Origin: Chinchilla lanigera
Taxonomy: Eukaryota > Chordata > Mammalia > Rodentia > Chinchillidae
Assembly: GCF_000276665.1 (NCBI RefSeq)
Contig: NW_004955518.1
Coordinates: 1,968,753-2,032,752 of the forward strand
Reading direction: 5' to 3'
DNA length: 64,000 nucleotides
The notes under the pieces were generated by a model. The model did not search any database, was not told the origin of the DNA, and worked only from the letters and a program-made list of their open reading frames with translations. Position numbers and translations under genes: made by a program. Shown here one piece after another: positions 23,028-35,268 of the stretch; position 1 is the first letter of the stretch; every line of letters begins with the position of its first letter.

Positions 23028-23716
23028 GTATAGATAAGTTAGGTAGAAATATTGTAGGCAGTCAGACAGGGCTGAGCGCTTGAGAGGTCAATACAGAAGA
23101 CAACTGTGGCTGAAGGCACATTCATCGAAGGCCAGACTTCATGAAAAAAAAAGAACTACTCATCCATGTACATCCCCTAGGGATGCACAGCAGTGATTGA
23201 TACTCTTAAGTAGACATTAATCACGTTGGGATGGAGGAGCAAACATCCTTAACCCATCCCTTCCTGCAAAGGCCTTGTCTGTCTCAAGCACTTGCTTCAT
23301 GAATTGTTTCCACATTTGATCCCCATTTAATTAATATTATCCTAGGGCCTATACTTGTTGTATACTTATTGGTTAATCATAGTTTTGTCCCCCTCAGACC
23401 TGTGCTATGATTTCCATTGCATCAGTATTACCTCAGCGACTATACTTACAATTTTATTGATTGATTATAGTTCTGTTTCACCTTAAACCTGCCTCACCTT
23501 GTAGCTTTGCTCAAGGAAACACCCTTGAGAAGTAGTGTTCGTGGGCAACCCACTTTCTGGGCCCCCTTCTGCTCCTATTAGATGGGAGCTTTCTTTCTCT
23601 CAAATTCTTCCTACTCTTAACCTCCACTGTTCTTACAATTCACTCCTCAACTTTAGAGAATCTGAACTCAGCATTTTGGTCATCTAGCAAGTTGAGAGTT
23701 TTATTCCCTTATATCA
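23028..23716 (+). mobile_element. ERV 3' LTR
   Basis: About 690 bases following a purine-rich tract (GCGGGGAATAG). It starts at TATAGATAAGTTAG (a TG start is not preserved) and ends in TATATCA. It aligns along its length with the minus-strand LTR at 49059-49798. The polyadenylation signal seen in that copy has decayed to AAGGAAA here (near 23512). Its last 165 bases match the scrap at 14762-14941. Confidence 0.8.
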
Positions 23717-25805
23717 GTGACTATCTAATTACTAGGAGGAATACCTTCATAAAAAAAACTCATTACAAAATGTTAAAATTGGCAGCAGGATTTGAAAATG
23801 CAGAGCTGAGATCCAAGGTAGAGAGTCTACAGAGATGTGAAAGGTCACCATAGGTGACTATATAAAATTGCAGACCACGTAGACTTTATTGAAGGAGGCA
23901 AGGGGATGGCTGAGAGCAGAGTCAGTTCAAAGCCCAAGTCTGGACTGTAGGCAGTTTTAGTGAGCCATACCCAACAGGGAAATGGAGCTAAACTGAAGAC
24001 CAGTAAAAAAGAGCCAGAATTTTTGGCCTATTGATCTCCTGATGCAGCATCAGAGGGTCAGATGAGATGACAGGTTGTATCTCAACTACAGCCCAGCATG
24101 AGTGCCCCTCCTTATATATGACCCAAGTGAGAGGTTGCACTGTTGGTCTGGTGTATCCAATAAGCCCCTGAGCCTCATTTTCTCTGATATAACTTAGAAA
24201 CATCATATGTCCTTACATCCTTGATTTAGTTCAATAAGTTTATAGGTGGCAGCTTTATTAAGCAAGATTAATTTATCAGTTCATGCCTTATGATTGTGCT
24301 GTGTGGCTGGGAAGGGTTTTTTGTTTGTTTCAATTTGTTTGGTGTGCACAACATCTGGTGGTTATTTACTTAAACAGTCAATTTGTAAGTCATTCTGCCA
24401 CAGCATTTGCACTCAAAGTGGAGCAAACTGTTGTTTTATAAAATGGAGTCACTCAGGGCAAAGCATAGCCTGGAAGCTATTATTTCTGTACAACATGGGG
24501 TGACTCACAGCAGGGCACAGCCTATTCCATATCTCCTCTATTCAGTAAAGCCATTAGAAATAAAAGAAAGGAAAAAAGTCCTGATATTTTTGTGCAATGG
24601 AGGCTGTAAAACTGGTGAGTTCTGAGTGGATCTGAGAGCTGATCATCTTTGTAGGTTTAGTATTATGTGCAGGGAAATAGGAAAAGCAAAGATGTCAAGA
24701 AGCAAACGGGATAAAAAAGGAGCTCAGGAAGAGACAATAGAGCTCTTGGAAAGGAAAGAAGAGAAATCTACATGGAAACCCCCTAAATATCCAGGCCTTG
24801 TGGTATGGTGCAAAGAAAGAAGTTGTAAAATATTCAGATTCTTTATTGATTCTTTCACCTTTGGATCAATGCTTATGGGACATTTGGTAATTACATGGGA
24901 AGTGCCCTTGGGTGGTAGAAACTGGGGTACTGCCCCTAATCATCCTGTACACACAGGGCAGCCCTTCACAACAAAAAGCTCTCTGGCCAAGATCCCCAAA
25001 GTGCTGTGGTTGAGAAGTCCTGCTGTGCATCTATTCTCTGAACCCTGGAGTAAAGAACCATTGTTGTATTCTCAGCATCTTGTATATTTAGTATCATTTT
25101 CAGCTGAAGCCGGAGAATGGTTTCAGGAAAAGGAGGGCCTGGGGTTCACACACACTTCTTCATACAACCTATAAGGTAGGTTTGATTTTCTGATTGCCTC
25201 ACTCTGTGCCCCATCCTTCCATTCAGCACTGGTGTGTGTAGCATGTTAGCAGGGGCTGTACACTGGTCATGGAGGTACAAGAGAAGCAATGCGAAAGTGC
25301 AGATTATACTTTTATAACATTAAGAATGATCTTGATATAAGTTAATTTTGAAAGCTAGCTCATCAGATCTGCATAAATTATTATGTGGCTAACACATTAT
25401 TGTAATTAATTTAGATTTTAGGTTAATAGCTAAAATATAGGTTTGAAAATAAATTTAGAAACAACTCATGACTTAAGCATGACATGAGTGATACAGAGAA
25501 GTATAGTCCAAGTCAAATAATCCCACATAGTATGAAGGAACCACTGGGTAATGGCAACTACAATTCCTCCTCAAAGAGCTTGAAACCAGTGGTTCAAGGT
25601 TTAATTCAATCATTTTCTAAAGTAGGGTGCAGGAATCCTATGGGGGAGGGGAGCATAACAGACTCATATTTATTTATCCTAAATAATAAATGAGGAACTT
25701 AATTAACCATTAACCTATAGATTGATGCTTGTTTACTTCCTTGGCCCAAGCATCAGAGATTTGTGAAACTCACAGTCCCCAGGGGTGTGATTTTTGGAGA
25801 GCAAT
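23717..25805. other. Intergenic, nothing recognised
   Basis: The longest frame, 24626-25174 (182 codons, plus), has a Lys/Glu-rich start and no recognised domain, no Kozak support and no exon context. I regard it as chance. No repeat family was assigned. Confidence 0.4.
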
Positions 25806-26278
25806 TTTACTTCAATAGGTGAATGTATAAGCAAACAACGGTATATCACACAACAGACCATTATTCAACCATGAAAATATTTATCATTCATGAAGAATAT
25901 GGAAGAATCTTAAGTATGTATTGCTAAGAGAGAAAATCTTAAAATGTATTATATGATTCTAACTATATGAACTAGAAAAAGCAAAATTACAGAGACAGTA
26001 GGATCAGTGATTTGTAAGGAGGGTTGGGGAGGGAGAGTGGTATGAATCAGTAGAACTCAGGGTATTTTTAGGCCAGTAAAATTACTGTGAATAATACTGT
26101 AATGGTGAATGCATGATGGACTTTGGTTAATGCTAATTCAACCATAACAAATACACCATACTAATGTGAGACTATGTCTGTGGAGAGGATGGGGGCGGGC
26201 AGACTGGGAAGTCTGCTTTCTGTTCAATCTTTTTTCTGTAAACCTAAAAGTGCTCTAAAAATTAAAATCTATTAACTT
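25806..26278 (+). mobile_element. Ancient L1 (L1M-type) 3' end
   Basis: The order of blocks matches the tail of old mammalian L1: ACCATTATTCAACCATGAAA, ATATGATTCTAACTATATGA, AGAGACAGTAGGATCAGTG, GGTTGGGGAGGGAGAG, and a terminal CTAAAAGTGCTCTAAAAATT before the former A-tail. It contains no coding frame. Confidence 0.75.
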
Positions 26279-26329
26279 TTTAAAGTGATCACATATTTGG
26301 CTTTGTTTTTTTGGCTACTGGAATGCTGA

Positions 26330-26600
26330 GACCATGTTAATGAGCCCCAAGTGGCCTGCTAGATAGGCCATGTGGAGAAAAGCACAAGACATCCAGGCTG
26401 GCATTTCCATATTGGACCATCCTGGGCCGTTCAGCTCAGCTGAGTTTCCAGTACACTACAATTGCAGAAATGAGCCCGTGTGAGACAGCCTACCCTACGA
26501 CGCTGACACTTAGAATTGTGAAAGAATACATAGTAGTTATTTTAGGTCACTAGGTTTTGGGTTGCTTTGCTATATAGCAAAGCTCACTCATACAGAGCTA
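26330..26600 (+). mobile_element. Possible old LTR fragment
   Basis: GCTGAGACCATG, GGCCATGTGGAGA and a final TTTTAGGTCACTAGGTTTTG block occur in the order of an ancient mammal-wide LTR-like repeat (MaLR-like). A tandem 22-bp echo (AAGAAAACATGTA..) follows at 26648-26693. Subfamily not assigned. Confidence 0.35.
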
Positions 26601-26917
26601 TATTCAGTAATAATATTTATGATAAGAGAAAATGGATTATTTTCCATTAAGAAAACATGTATTTATTATTAAGAAAACATGTACTTATTATTAAAGTATT
26701 GTTTATTTTACTTATATTTTATCATTTAAAACCTATTGTATTTGAACATAATACATGTACATTACATAAGTACATATTATAGTGATAAATTAATATACAG
26801 TTGTGAACAAAAATACAGTGGATGTCTAAGATTTTTTAAATTTATGGTAAAAAAGAACTGCATTGCCATTAATTCCCCTCAAAATATAGCCCCTCATATA
26901 GAGTACACTAACCCCAT

Positions 26918-27875
26918 TGTAGTGGATTGACAACTGGTAGTCAACTTATAACCCCCAGCTGAACTGAGTAAGCGTGGTGCTGGGTGTGGGAGGCCCACCT
27001 GAGAATTGTTGCCAGCACCAGAAGAGGCAGAACTGGAGAAGAAGTGAGGCTGTTGGAAGCAGAGAAAGGCTGTTGGGAGCTGGTAGAAGCTGTAAGGAGA
27101 TGTTGGTTCTGTTGGAGGAGCTTGTCGTGCTGGCTTTCCTGATGAACTCAGCTGTTTTCACCTTTCACGGAGTTTGGGACCTTGTTGGCACTGAGAATAG
27201 CTTTCGGTTCACTTTGGAGGAGCTCTGAGGAGCACTTTGAGCATCACTTCTAGCTCTGGAGGGGAAGATGATGCACTGCCAGTCTCCTGGAGAAGACTCC
27301 TTGCTGCATTGGCTTTGCTGATGGGAATGCAGCTGTCTTCACCACTGGAAGAGCTCAGGACCTCACTGTTGCTGAGGATGGCTGTGGTACTTTTCAGGGG
27401 AGCTCTGGTTCTTACTTGGTGCATTGCTTCCTGACAGTGTAGATCCCTCAGCCTGCTACCACAGATCCTTCATCCCACTGGCACAGACTTCCTAGATTCC
27501 ACCATTGACCTTTGGACCTTCCCCGCACAGATCTGTAAAACAGGCCTGCATGAGATGTTTTCATGGGCTCCTGGCCTCCGGTTTGATTTATGGGAGGCAT
27601 TGTTATGAGCTCTAGGTCTTCAGCAGGAATCATGCAGAGCATTATTACAGGATCCAGACCCTCAGCTGGATTCCTGGTCTATAGTGTGTGGACAGATTTC
27701 CTGCACTCTTTTGTATATCATTCATTGGATGACTATTATAAATAATCTTATAAAATATGTGTCCTGTATTATATTGTTTCCCCTTGCAAATACGCCCTGA
27801 ACAGTAACACCCATCACACTCGCCACTCGCTAAGTCGGTTCTGGAAGTCTTCTTTTCTGAGTGTCTTCAATCGCA
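26918..27875 (+). mobile_element. Solo LTR with internal duplication, copy 1
   Basis: A 958-bp element starting TGTAGTGGATTGA and ending ..TCGCA, with a TATAAA box at 27737-27742 and a transcription-start/R-like region after it. It is homologous to the minus-strand element at 52109-52987, and this comparison defines its left end exactly. Flanks CCAT (26914-26917) and CTAT (27876-27879) are a near match for a 4-bp target duplication. It contains two related ~120-bp blocks (27131-27251 and 27310-27432). I recognise the LTR architecture but not the family name. Confidence 0.65.
27737..27742 (+). promoter_or_regulatory. TATA box of LTR copy 1
   Basis: TATAAA in the same relative place as the TATAAA of the second copy (52204-52209, minus strand); conservation between the copies supports it as the U3 promoter. 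Confidence 0.5.
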
Positions 27876-27879
27876 CTAT

Positions 27880-28253
27880 TGTTATGGTTTGTGTCTAGAT
27901 GTCCCCCAAAGTCTCAGGCAGTCTGGGACAGGCTTCTAGAGTTTATGATTGATCCATGGTCCAATGCTGGGATTAAGGTTTTGAGTGCTACACTGACCTG
28001 GGGCAGATAGCTTGCATACAATAAAAGGGAGGGAAAGAGGCTTGCAGCCTACTGCTCTTCCCTTTTTGCTCTTACTGCTTTTGCTGTCTTCCACAGCCTT
28101 GAAGTGTTGCCCTCTGCCATGTGCCACTTTGCCCTGGAGCCAGCCAAGTATGGACTGAAACCTCCACGAAGTGTGAGCTAAATAAACCTTTCCTTCCTTA
28201 ATTTTGGGCATCAGGTATGTTGTCTCAGCAATGAGAGAAAAGTAACCAAGACA
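27880..28253 (+). mobile_element. MaLR-type solo LTR
   Basis: A 374-bp LTR starting TGTTATGGTTTG, with TGTCCCCCAAAGTC, GGACTGAAACCTCC, an AATAAA at 28181-28186 (in TAAATAAACC) and ending CA. Perfect 5-bp repeats ACTAT flank it (27875-27879 and 28254-28258). It closely resembles the LTR at 54073. The apparent 91-codon minus frame across it is a shadow. Confidence 0.8.
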
Positions 28254-29512
28254 ACTATTGTGGCTGTCTCCATGTCCAGATCAATTGAAAACACCTTCTG
28301 TGGTCATTTTGACTTTGGGGAAGAGCCAGAAGTTACATGGTACCAGGTCCAGTTATAGGTAGATAAGGACACATGGTAATGTTTTTACAAGCCTGCAATT
28401 CCATTGAGTGATACTGGGCAGCTACGTTTCCTGTATTCTTGAACATACCTTGTAGAGACAGGAAAGAGGACTTCCACAACTGCTTCAGAAAATGGTAAGA
28501 ATGATGGGATAAATGTGTTCAAAATTAGGGGAAGTATTCTGAGGGGGATTCATGGCAATGTCTTTTAGTACAACAAATTTTTTTTAAAAAATTAAACATT
28601 CATTGCATATTTTGACCACCCCTTGTATAATATTTTTATGGTAAGAGTGAACAGTCAAGACATTTGGAGGACTACTTCATGTTAGGGATGAAAAACTCTG
28701 AAAGCCCAGGGAATTCTTGCCTTGCTGCAGCTCCTGGGAGCAGCCCTCCTTCCTGTTGACATTCTCACGGTCTAGCCATTTCATAACCACGGAACAGTAA
28801 GACAGTTGTGTACAATTCAAGGTGGCTTGAGGTTATTTTATGCTGAACAGAATTTTAGCTAATAAATGAAATCTATATCCACTTAAATTTGCATTTAAAA
28901 AACAAACCTCCTGAGCTGTCATTGTTTTTGTATTTCTAAATATGTTACAGATTCTCATTTGGTGTGAGAATTAGTATGAAGTGCTCAAACTTAATCTCCA
29001 AAGCACCAAGATGCTTTGATGTCCAGTGATAACAATTTTCATGTCCAATTAATATCACTATTCCTGTAAAGAGCTCGTATTTACTGGAGTGTCACTCTTC
29101 TTTCAGAAAGACCTTAAATCCAAAGAACTCAGTCTCAGCATAAGTAAAGTTAATGTTAATTCTGCTAAATAAACTATGAGCATCTTTCTTCTGACCTAAG
29201 TTGTAAATTCATCTAGTCTTTACAAGCAAAAATACTTATTTTGCTATAAAGCAAGACTACTGGAATAGTTCTGCTTTGATCCCAATGTGTCATTTAGATG
29301 AGTGGGTATCTACTCTTATTCTTATTGTACAGATTTAAACAAGAATTCCAGTGGTAAGGGATTTATTCAAACCTCATGATGCATGGATAGAAGATACACA
29401 AATGAGACCTAGCTGATGAGCTACGTAGACTTCCCTCACGTATAATGCCTCCACCTCCTGTGTTGTAGCAATAGGGAATGGTAATACATTACTTTATTTA
29501 ATTGTGATTTTT
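28254..29512. other. Intergenic, nothing recognised
   Basis: AT-rich with no open frame above 60 codons and no repeat assigned with confidence. Confidence 0.4.
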
Positions 29513-29664
29513 TGTCTTTTTCTGAGATAGTTCTTTTTCTGTGAAGTTCAGGGTGCCTTGAACTCACTTATGTAGCTCAGGCTGGCCTCAAACTCACAAC
29601 CATCCTTCTGCCTCAGCCTCCCAAGTGCTAGGATTACACGTGTGCACTACCACACCTGGCATAA
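29513..29664 (-). mobile_element. B1-type SINE
   Basis: Minus-orientation B1: GAACTCACTTATGTAGCTCA, AGGCTGGCCTCAAACTCAC, CCTCAGCCTCCCAAGTGCTA and the 5' end CCACACCTGGC. The A-tail appears as T-rich sequence at the left. Confidence 0.9.
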
Positions 29665-30689
29665 TTGGTTTTAAGGTTTAATTTTTATATAGTAAGTAGA
29701 CTATTTCTTTAGAATGCAGGCATAACAAAATCAGTAATAAGTAGCTTCTGTTTCTTCTAAATAATGGTCATTTTGATAATTTTGTGATCAGACCAAGATG
29801 TGACAGATTGTGAGAATTATGCTAGGTTCCTTATGTTTCATGTTGCAGACATTATAAATTAGATTGCTTATTTACAGCCATTTATTACAGTTAAGAAGTA
29901 CTGTCATCAAATTTGATTTAGATGGATCTTATTGAGCAAGAGGGAATTGTTTTAACTGGAAAAGTTTCTATTTTAAAATAAACCAACTTTTCTGGGTTTG
30001 AACACATACAGTCAGTAACTACTGCTCCTGTACTATTTCCTGAAGGTACTTGACTTAGTTAAGCTGAGTAATGAAAGCTATGCCCAGAACACAACTTACA
30101 CAACTTTCAAGTTAGAAAAGTACAAAATTGTCATAATTATTTGAAGAGACTTAATTGTAGCAGGTATATGTCAACCTACCCTCAGACAACATGAACTTCA
30201 TTAAGTAACTTCATGTCTTTAAATAAAGACTCACATCTTCAGAATCTCAAAAGGGCCAAGACAACGCATTTACATTAGAAGGACTGTGATCTCAACATCA
30301 TGAAAGGGAATGAAGTTGTATAGCTTCACTGCACACTGAGCACACAACTCCACATATCCAAAAGCAACTACTTGGTCAGCACAACCTCCCTGGCAGTGTG
30401 CTGTGTACTATGCAGAATACACCAGAGAGTAGAGAGGGAAAACTTCATCTAAGCATCAGTTTTAAGTAATTAAGAAGTCTCATTTAAAAGGCATCAAAGA
30501 AGACAGAAAAAGACTCAAATTCTATGTAAAATTAGTTATAAAAGCTTTTACCACACAGTTATTTTAAAACAGATACTTTCTTGTGGCACCATAGTCCTTA
30601 ATCTGGGCCTCCTGCCACTGCAGTCTGTTCTGTCAAAACATTCTACGTCAAAACCCGCTAGAGTACTTCCTCAGGTCACGCCACATGCT
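29665..30689. other. Intergenic, nothing recognised
   Basis: No gene or confident repeat; moderately AT-rich. Confidence 0.4.
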
Positions 30690-31053
30690 ACAGACTGAGT
30701 ATTTGTACTCCCTCTAAATATGTTTGTTGGCACCTAATCCCCACGGTGTTGGTGTTAGGAGATAACCTAATGTGATGACTCTGGGAGGTGATGAAGCCAT
30801 GGGATTGTACCCTTGTAAGGGGCAGCTCTTCTTCCCTTTTGCTCAATATGAGAACATAGTAAGGAAGAAGAAGGAAAAAAAACCAGCCTGAGATGAACCA
30901 AGAAGTGAGTTCCCATCAGTCATCAATTTGTAGGTACCTTTATCTGAAACTTTCCTGCATCTAGAACCATGAGAAGGAAATTTTTGCTATCTATAAACCA
31001 TTCTGTCTATGTACAGTTTTAAGGCAGATGAAACAGACTAAGAAACCAAGCTT
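30690..31053 (+). mobile_element. MLT/MaLR-type LTR
   Basis: Blocks GGCACCTAATCCCCACGGTG, GGGAGGTGATGAAGCCATGG, CCCTTGTAAGGGGCAGCTC, AACCATGAGAAGGAAATT and a final ACAGACTAAGA are in the order of an ancient ERVL-MaLR LTR. An extra purine-rich stretch lies at 30862-30885. Both ends are fuzzy. Confidence 0.6.
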
Positions 31054-31239
31054 TATCCCACTCCTGCACCTCTGCTCATGATATCCTCTTGGACTGGAAT
31101 TCTTATAGCCCCTGCTCTTCTAACTCCACCTCAGGAGTGTCTACTGATCCTCCTCCAACTCATTTTTTAGAGAATTTGTGAAGAATTTTCTAGAACATAT
31201 TCACTCTTCATACCTCAAAAAGAACCTACCATTCCATTG

Positions 31240-31605
31240 TATTTATTTTTAAGGGCTGTCAAAACAATGTACCACAGACTGTGATTGTCTCACTGTCCTG
31301 AAGTTGGAAATCCAAAGATATCCTTGGGATTTGTTTCTTCTGAAAGCTGTGATGGAGGGTTTTGATCTAAGCCTCTCTTGTTTGTAAGCAGTTCTCTTCT
31401 TCCTTCATCTCTTCCTACTGCTTTCCTTCTATGTATGTGTGTTCCAAAATTTCCCTTCTCATAAGAATACCAGTCAGATTAAGACTCATTTTAGTGACCT
31501 AATTTTAACTAAATTTCCCCAGTAAAAACTTTATCTCTGGATAAAGCTACACTCTGAGGTTCTGAGGCTTAAGAATTCAACACAGGAGTTTGGAAGAACA
31601 CAATG
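31240..31605 (-). mobile_element. MLT/MaLR-type LTR
   Basis: In plus reading it starts AGGGCTGTCAAAACAATGTA, includes CTGAAGTTGGAAATCCAAAG and ends with the CACTCTGAGGTTCTGAGG-type block, the mirror order of the MLT-type LTR at 55000. The element therefore lies on the minus strand. It is well diverged. Confidence 0.5.
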
Positions 31606-31831
31606 CTACTACACCACCCTCTTTTGTTTCTTTTCCTGTTTATATTGTAATAATTTCTTGCAGTAGTATATTTCTTCTTACTTGACATTTCACTGAATCA
31701 TAAGCCTTTGCAGAGTGGGAACTATGCATAGTTTTTTTTGTCCTCTTTACCTGGTTTAACTGCTAGCCCCAAAAGCTGTTTCTTAGTCAGTTTGTTGGTT
31801 TGCTGACTGAAAGATGAATCACAAAGACCTC

Positions 31832-32367
31832 TGTCTTAGTTACTTTCTTAACACTGAAACACAATAACTAACACCTGCAGATTAAAGAAGGAAAAGTTTA
31901 TTTTGGCTCACAGTTTGTAGAGGCTTCAGTCAGCTGGCTCCAAGGCAGGGTGGGTTTGGCAAAGGAGAAAAATTTCATAGCATGACCGGTAAGAAGCATC
32001 TGGATTGACAGAAAATAGAACAGTCTTTTGAAGATGTAGTTACAGCACCAGCTAGGTGATAAACTTTGCAGTGCTGGGAGAAGGTTCTACAAAAGGCTGT
32101 ATACACTTTGAATCAGTGTCCATTATATGGGACTGTGTCTTCCATAGCCAAGATACACAGGTCCAGGAATCACAGGAGAAAAAGGGGTAAATACCCTTGT
32201 AAGCCACACCCACAGCAACTCACCTTCCAACATCACACCCAGCTATAAATCCATCAGTGTACTAATCCAGTGATGAGTACCACACACTCATGTTCCAGTC
32301 ACCTCTCAAAAGCCCCTCCTATGTGCACATGAGGCTTTGCGGAGCCATCTAGATATAAAGCATAACT
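31832..32367 (-). mobile_element. MaLR-type LTR
   Basis: Begins TGTCTTAGTTACTTTC, includes AGTTTATTTTGGCTCACAG, AGGCTTCAGTCAGCTGG and a TCCATCAGTGTACTAATCCA block, and ends GCATAACT. It reads as the reverse complement of a MaLR LTR and is related to the split one at 7337-13832. Confidence 0.7.
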
Positions 32368-32923
32368 TCATATGATAGTAGTAAAGCTTATTCATTTAAT
32401 GCATAAGACAAACTATAGAAATAAATATCTGGAATTCTACATTTAACTCCTTATGTGGCCATTGCTTACCCTAGACTATGGTTTCTTTGGGGACGTTGCC
32501 ATATTTTATCCTTGATTGTGACAGAAATAATTAATTAGTAGTTTATTTTCTATCAATTCTACTCTTTCTTTGTACAAACCGAAACAAAATTTGGGTAAGG
32601 GCAGTAATATGTCTCAGACTCCCACACAGATAAATGAGGCTGTGAGATGGACTCCTGATGGGAAGTCCATCCAAGATGGGATGTAAGTGGGAGCACAGAA
32701 GGGACTTCCAGGAAAAGAAGAACAGACCCAATTGCATGTTTTCTTGTCCTTTGCCATTTTCTTTTACTGCCAAGAATACAGAAACAATGCTCAGCGGTGA
32801 AGTAGCTGTTCTGAGAGAAGCACAAAGTATAGGTTGCTAAACAGAAGAATAAAAATTATATCTACATCAACCTCATCCTTGAAAAATGTCTTCCTAGTAT
32901 AAAATTTTAAATTGACATTTGCA
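32368..32923. other. Intergenic, nothing recognised
   Basis: Overlapping 60-88 codon frames occur on both strands at 32543-32840, but none shows a domain. Confidence 0.4.
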
Positions 32924-33118
32924 GCCAGGCATGGTGGTGCATGCCTGTAATCCCAGCACTTGGGAGGCTGAGGCAGGAGGATTGTTGTGAGTTCAAGACC
33001 AGCCTTAGCTACAAAGTGAGCTCAAGGCCAGCCTGAACTGCATAGCAAGACCCTGTCTCAAAAAAAGACCTCCCCCCAAAAATAAATAAATAAAATAAAA
33101 TAAAATAAAATAAAAAGT
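32924..33118 (+). mobile_element. B1 SINE, complete, with A-rich tail
   Basis: A full B1 from GCCAGGCATGGTGGTGCATG (A box) through GAGTTCAAGACC (B box), the internal quasi-duplication GCTACAAAGTGAGCTCAAGG / GCCAGCCTGAACTGCATAGC, CCCTGTCTCA and an A-rich tail expanded into an AAATA/AAAAT repeat (33080-33116). Flanking repeats TTGACATTTGCA (32912-32923) and TTGACCTTTGCA (33119-33130) match at 11 of 12. It is one of the least diverged B1 copies here. Confidence 0.95.
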
Positions 33119-33261
33119 TGACCTTTGCACTCCCAAAGGATAAAGAAATTGTAATTGTTGTTCTTGTTGAGAAGTTAGCCACCATTCTAATTGTCTTTTC
33201 TTTGTAGGTGTATTTTCTTGCTGATTTAAAAAAAATCTCTCCATTGCTGTGCATGCGTGTG

Positions 33262-33288
33262 CATGTGTGTGTGTGTGTGTGTGTGTGT
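33262..33288. repeat. (GT)n microsatellite
   Basis: About 13 GT units after GCATGCGTGTGCAT. It produces a Cys/Val repeat in one frame and His/Thr in the opposite one, both artefacts. Confidence 0.95.
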
Positions 33289-35268
33289 TTTGCATCACTG
33301 TGATGTATTTAGGTATGATTTTTCCTGTTTATCATACTTTTGGCTCACTGGCTTTCTTTGACATGAAAACTGGAGTCAAAATTTTCAGCTATGATCTCTC
33401 CAAATACTGCCTTTGCCCAGTTACCTTGATTATTTCTCTCTGCAACTTTCATTACTATAAATCAAATATTCCTACCCTATCCTGATGTCTTTAACCCCAT
33501 TTTCATATTTTCTGTCTCATAACCCCTCTAGACTGTATTGTATATGGCTTTTTTAGTTAGATCCTTCAGTGGATTAATCCTCTCTTTGTTACATCTGTCT
33601 TGTTTACTGTTTACAGTGCCTATTCATTGCATTTTGTATATTTATTATTTCTAGAAGTTTTAAAGTTATATAGTGATTATTTTACAAATATATTTTGTTC
33701 TTTTCTAATTTCCTATTCTCCTTCAATATTGCTAAGCTTTCCCTTTATTTCTAAATGATGCAGTAGGGTTCCTCTTCAGGGGATATCTCTTCTAAAATCA
33801 CACTAGAACTTATTTCCCAGATAGATCTTATTTTTGGAGCAGCAGGGTAGTACAGTGCCTGACACAGCATAAGAACTTAATAAATTTTCACTTGTATTAT
33901 TATTTCTATTTAAAGGTAAAAGTTGTCAATACATAGTAGAGTACAGCATGATGTGGTGGCTTGTGATGCACTAGGAATCAGTAGCAGACCTCAGGTTAGA
34001 AGCTTTATTTTTTATTATAAAATACTGCTCTGCTCCCAAACTGTAATTCATAAATTATTTGTCTCATTGATTACTTTCATATATTTATTTAGATTATTAC
34101 AAGAAAAAGAACCTGTAATCAAAAGAGTTTTAAAAGTACTAAGCTATACAAATATAGTAGTATTTTTATTGTTTTGTTTTTCAATAGTCACATTGTCAAG
34201 GTGGTATAATTCTACCATGCTTTGTGAGCCTAAAACAGGGAGACTTTGTATGAATGCCCCGCAAACTTATTAACCTTCAGAATCCTTTCTCTCAAGCATC
34301 TCTGGTGCCTTTTCTTTCAGGTAACACTTTTTAGGACTATTTTCCTAAACCATAAACCATAGAACAGATGCCAAAATATCCATTTACTGACTCTGACAGA
34401 ATTGTGAGTTTTTTTTTTTTAACCCAGCTGTCATTCTGCCTAATGGATAGGACATTCTCTTTTGTCCTTTAATTTGTCTAGAATACCTCCAAGTACAAAC
34501 ACTGACTTGGTTTTCAGTGAAGGCAAGAGACCTTCCTTGACTATGCCTCAGAGTACAGAGTACTTTTTTTGGACTGGAATTGATCAATGGGTGGAAAATA
34601 TGATGCATTTTGAGCTGTTTCCTGGCATCAAATAACCTAAACCCAAACAACATAGTGCAGCCATGGAAAATAAGAGGAGACAAGCACAAGACTCCTGATG
34701 TCCTCGTTCCTGCTGGCTGTTACCACAAAATCAAGAACCCTGCTGCTCAGGAAAAAAATGCACTGTCAACTGCAACTGGATAAAAAAGTGTTTGTTGCAC
34801 ATGCTTTGCCTGCACAAAGGAAAATGAATGAAGTCAGAAGACATCAAAACAAAAAATGCAATTTATTAGTTAATAAATAATAAATAATGAGTGCATGCAT
34901 CATGCTGTATATCTCCTTCCTTCACCTTTTACACCTGCCAGCCCATCGTGTTTGCAGAGAGCTGTTGTCATGCAGTCTTCATCCTTTTGAAAATATCCCA
35001 CTCAGACTCCAAAGTGTTCTCTGCCAGCATCAACTAATCAAAGGGCAGGCATGGAAAAGAAGAGGACAGGACAAGACCTCTGATGTCCTTGTACATGCTG
35101 ACTATGACTGCCTTCAGATACATTCATTCCCAGGGCCCAAACTATGGACAGTAGGTTAGTAAGACAGAGAGATTACAAGGTAGAGATGCAGAATGGGGCC
35201 TTGTGATTGATACAGACAAGCACGGCTTCCATTTGTAGCAGTGAAGGTTAACATACTTTTACTTCTAC
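33289..35268. other. Intergenic, nothing recognised
   Basis: Frames at 33923-34273 (116 codons), 34384-34689 and 34887-35159 have no recognised domain. GAATTC-poor, AT-rich unique-looking sequence. No repeat was assigned. Confidence 0.4.

Noticed and set aside
24626..25174. 182-codon plus-strand frame
   Set aside because: No recognised domain, homologue or exon context; the Lys/Glu-rich start and ordinary composition fit a chance frame.
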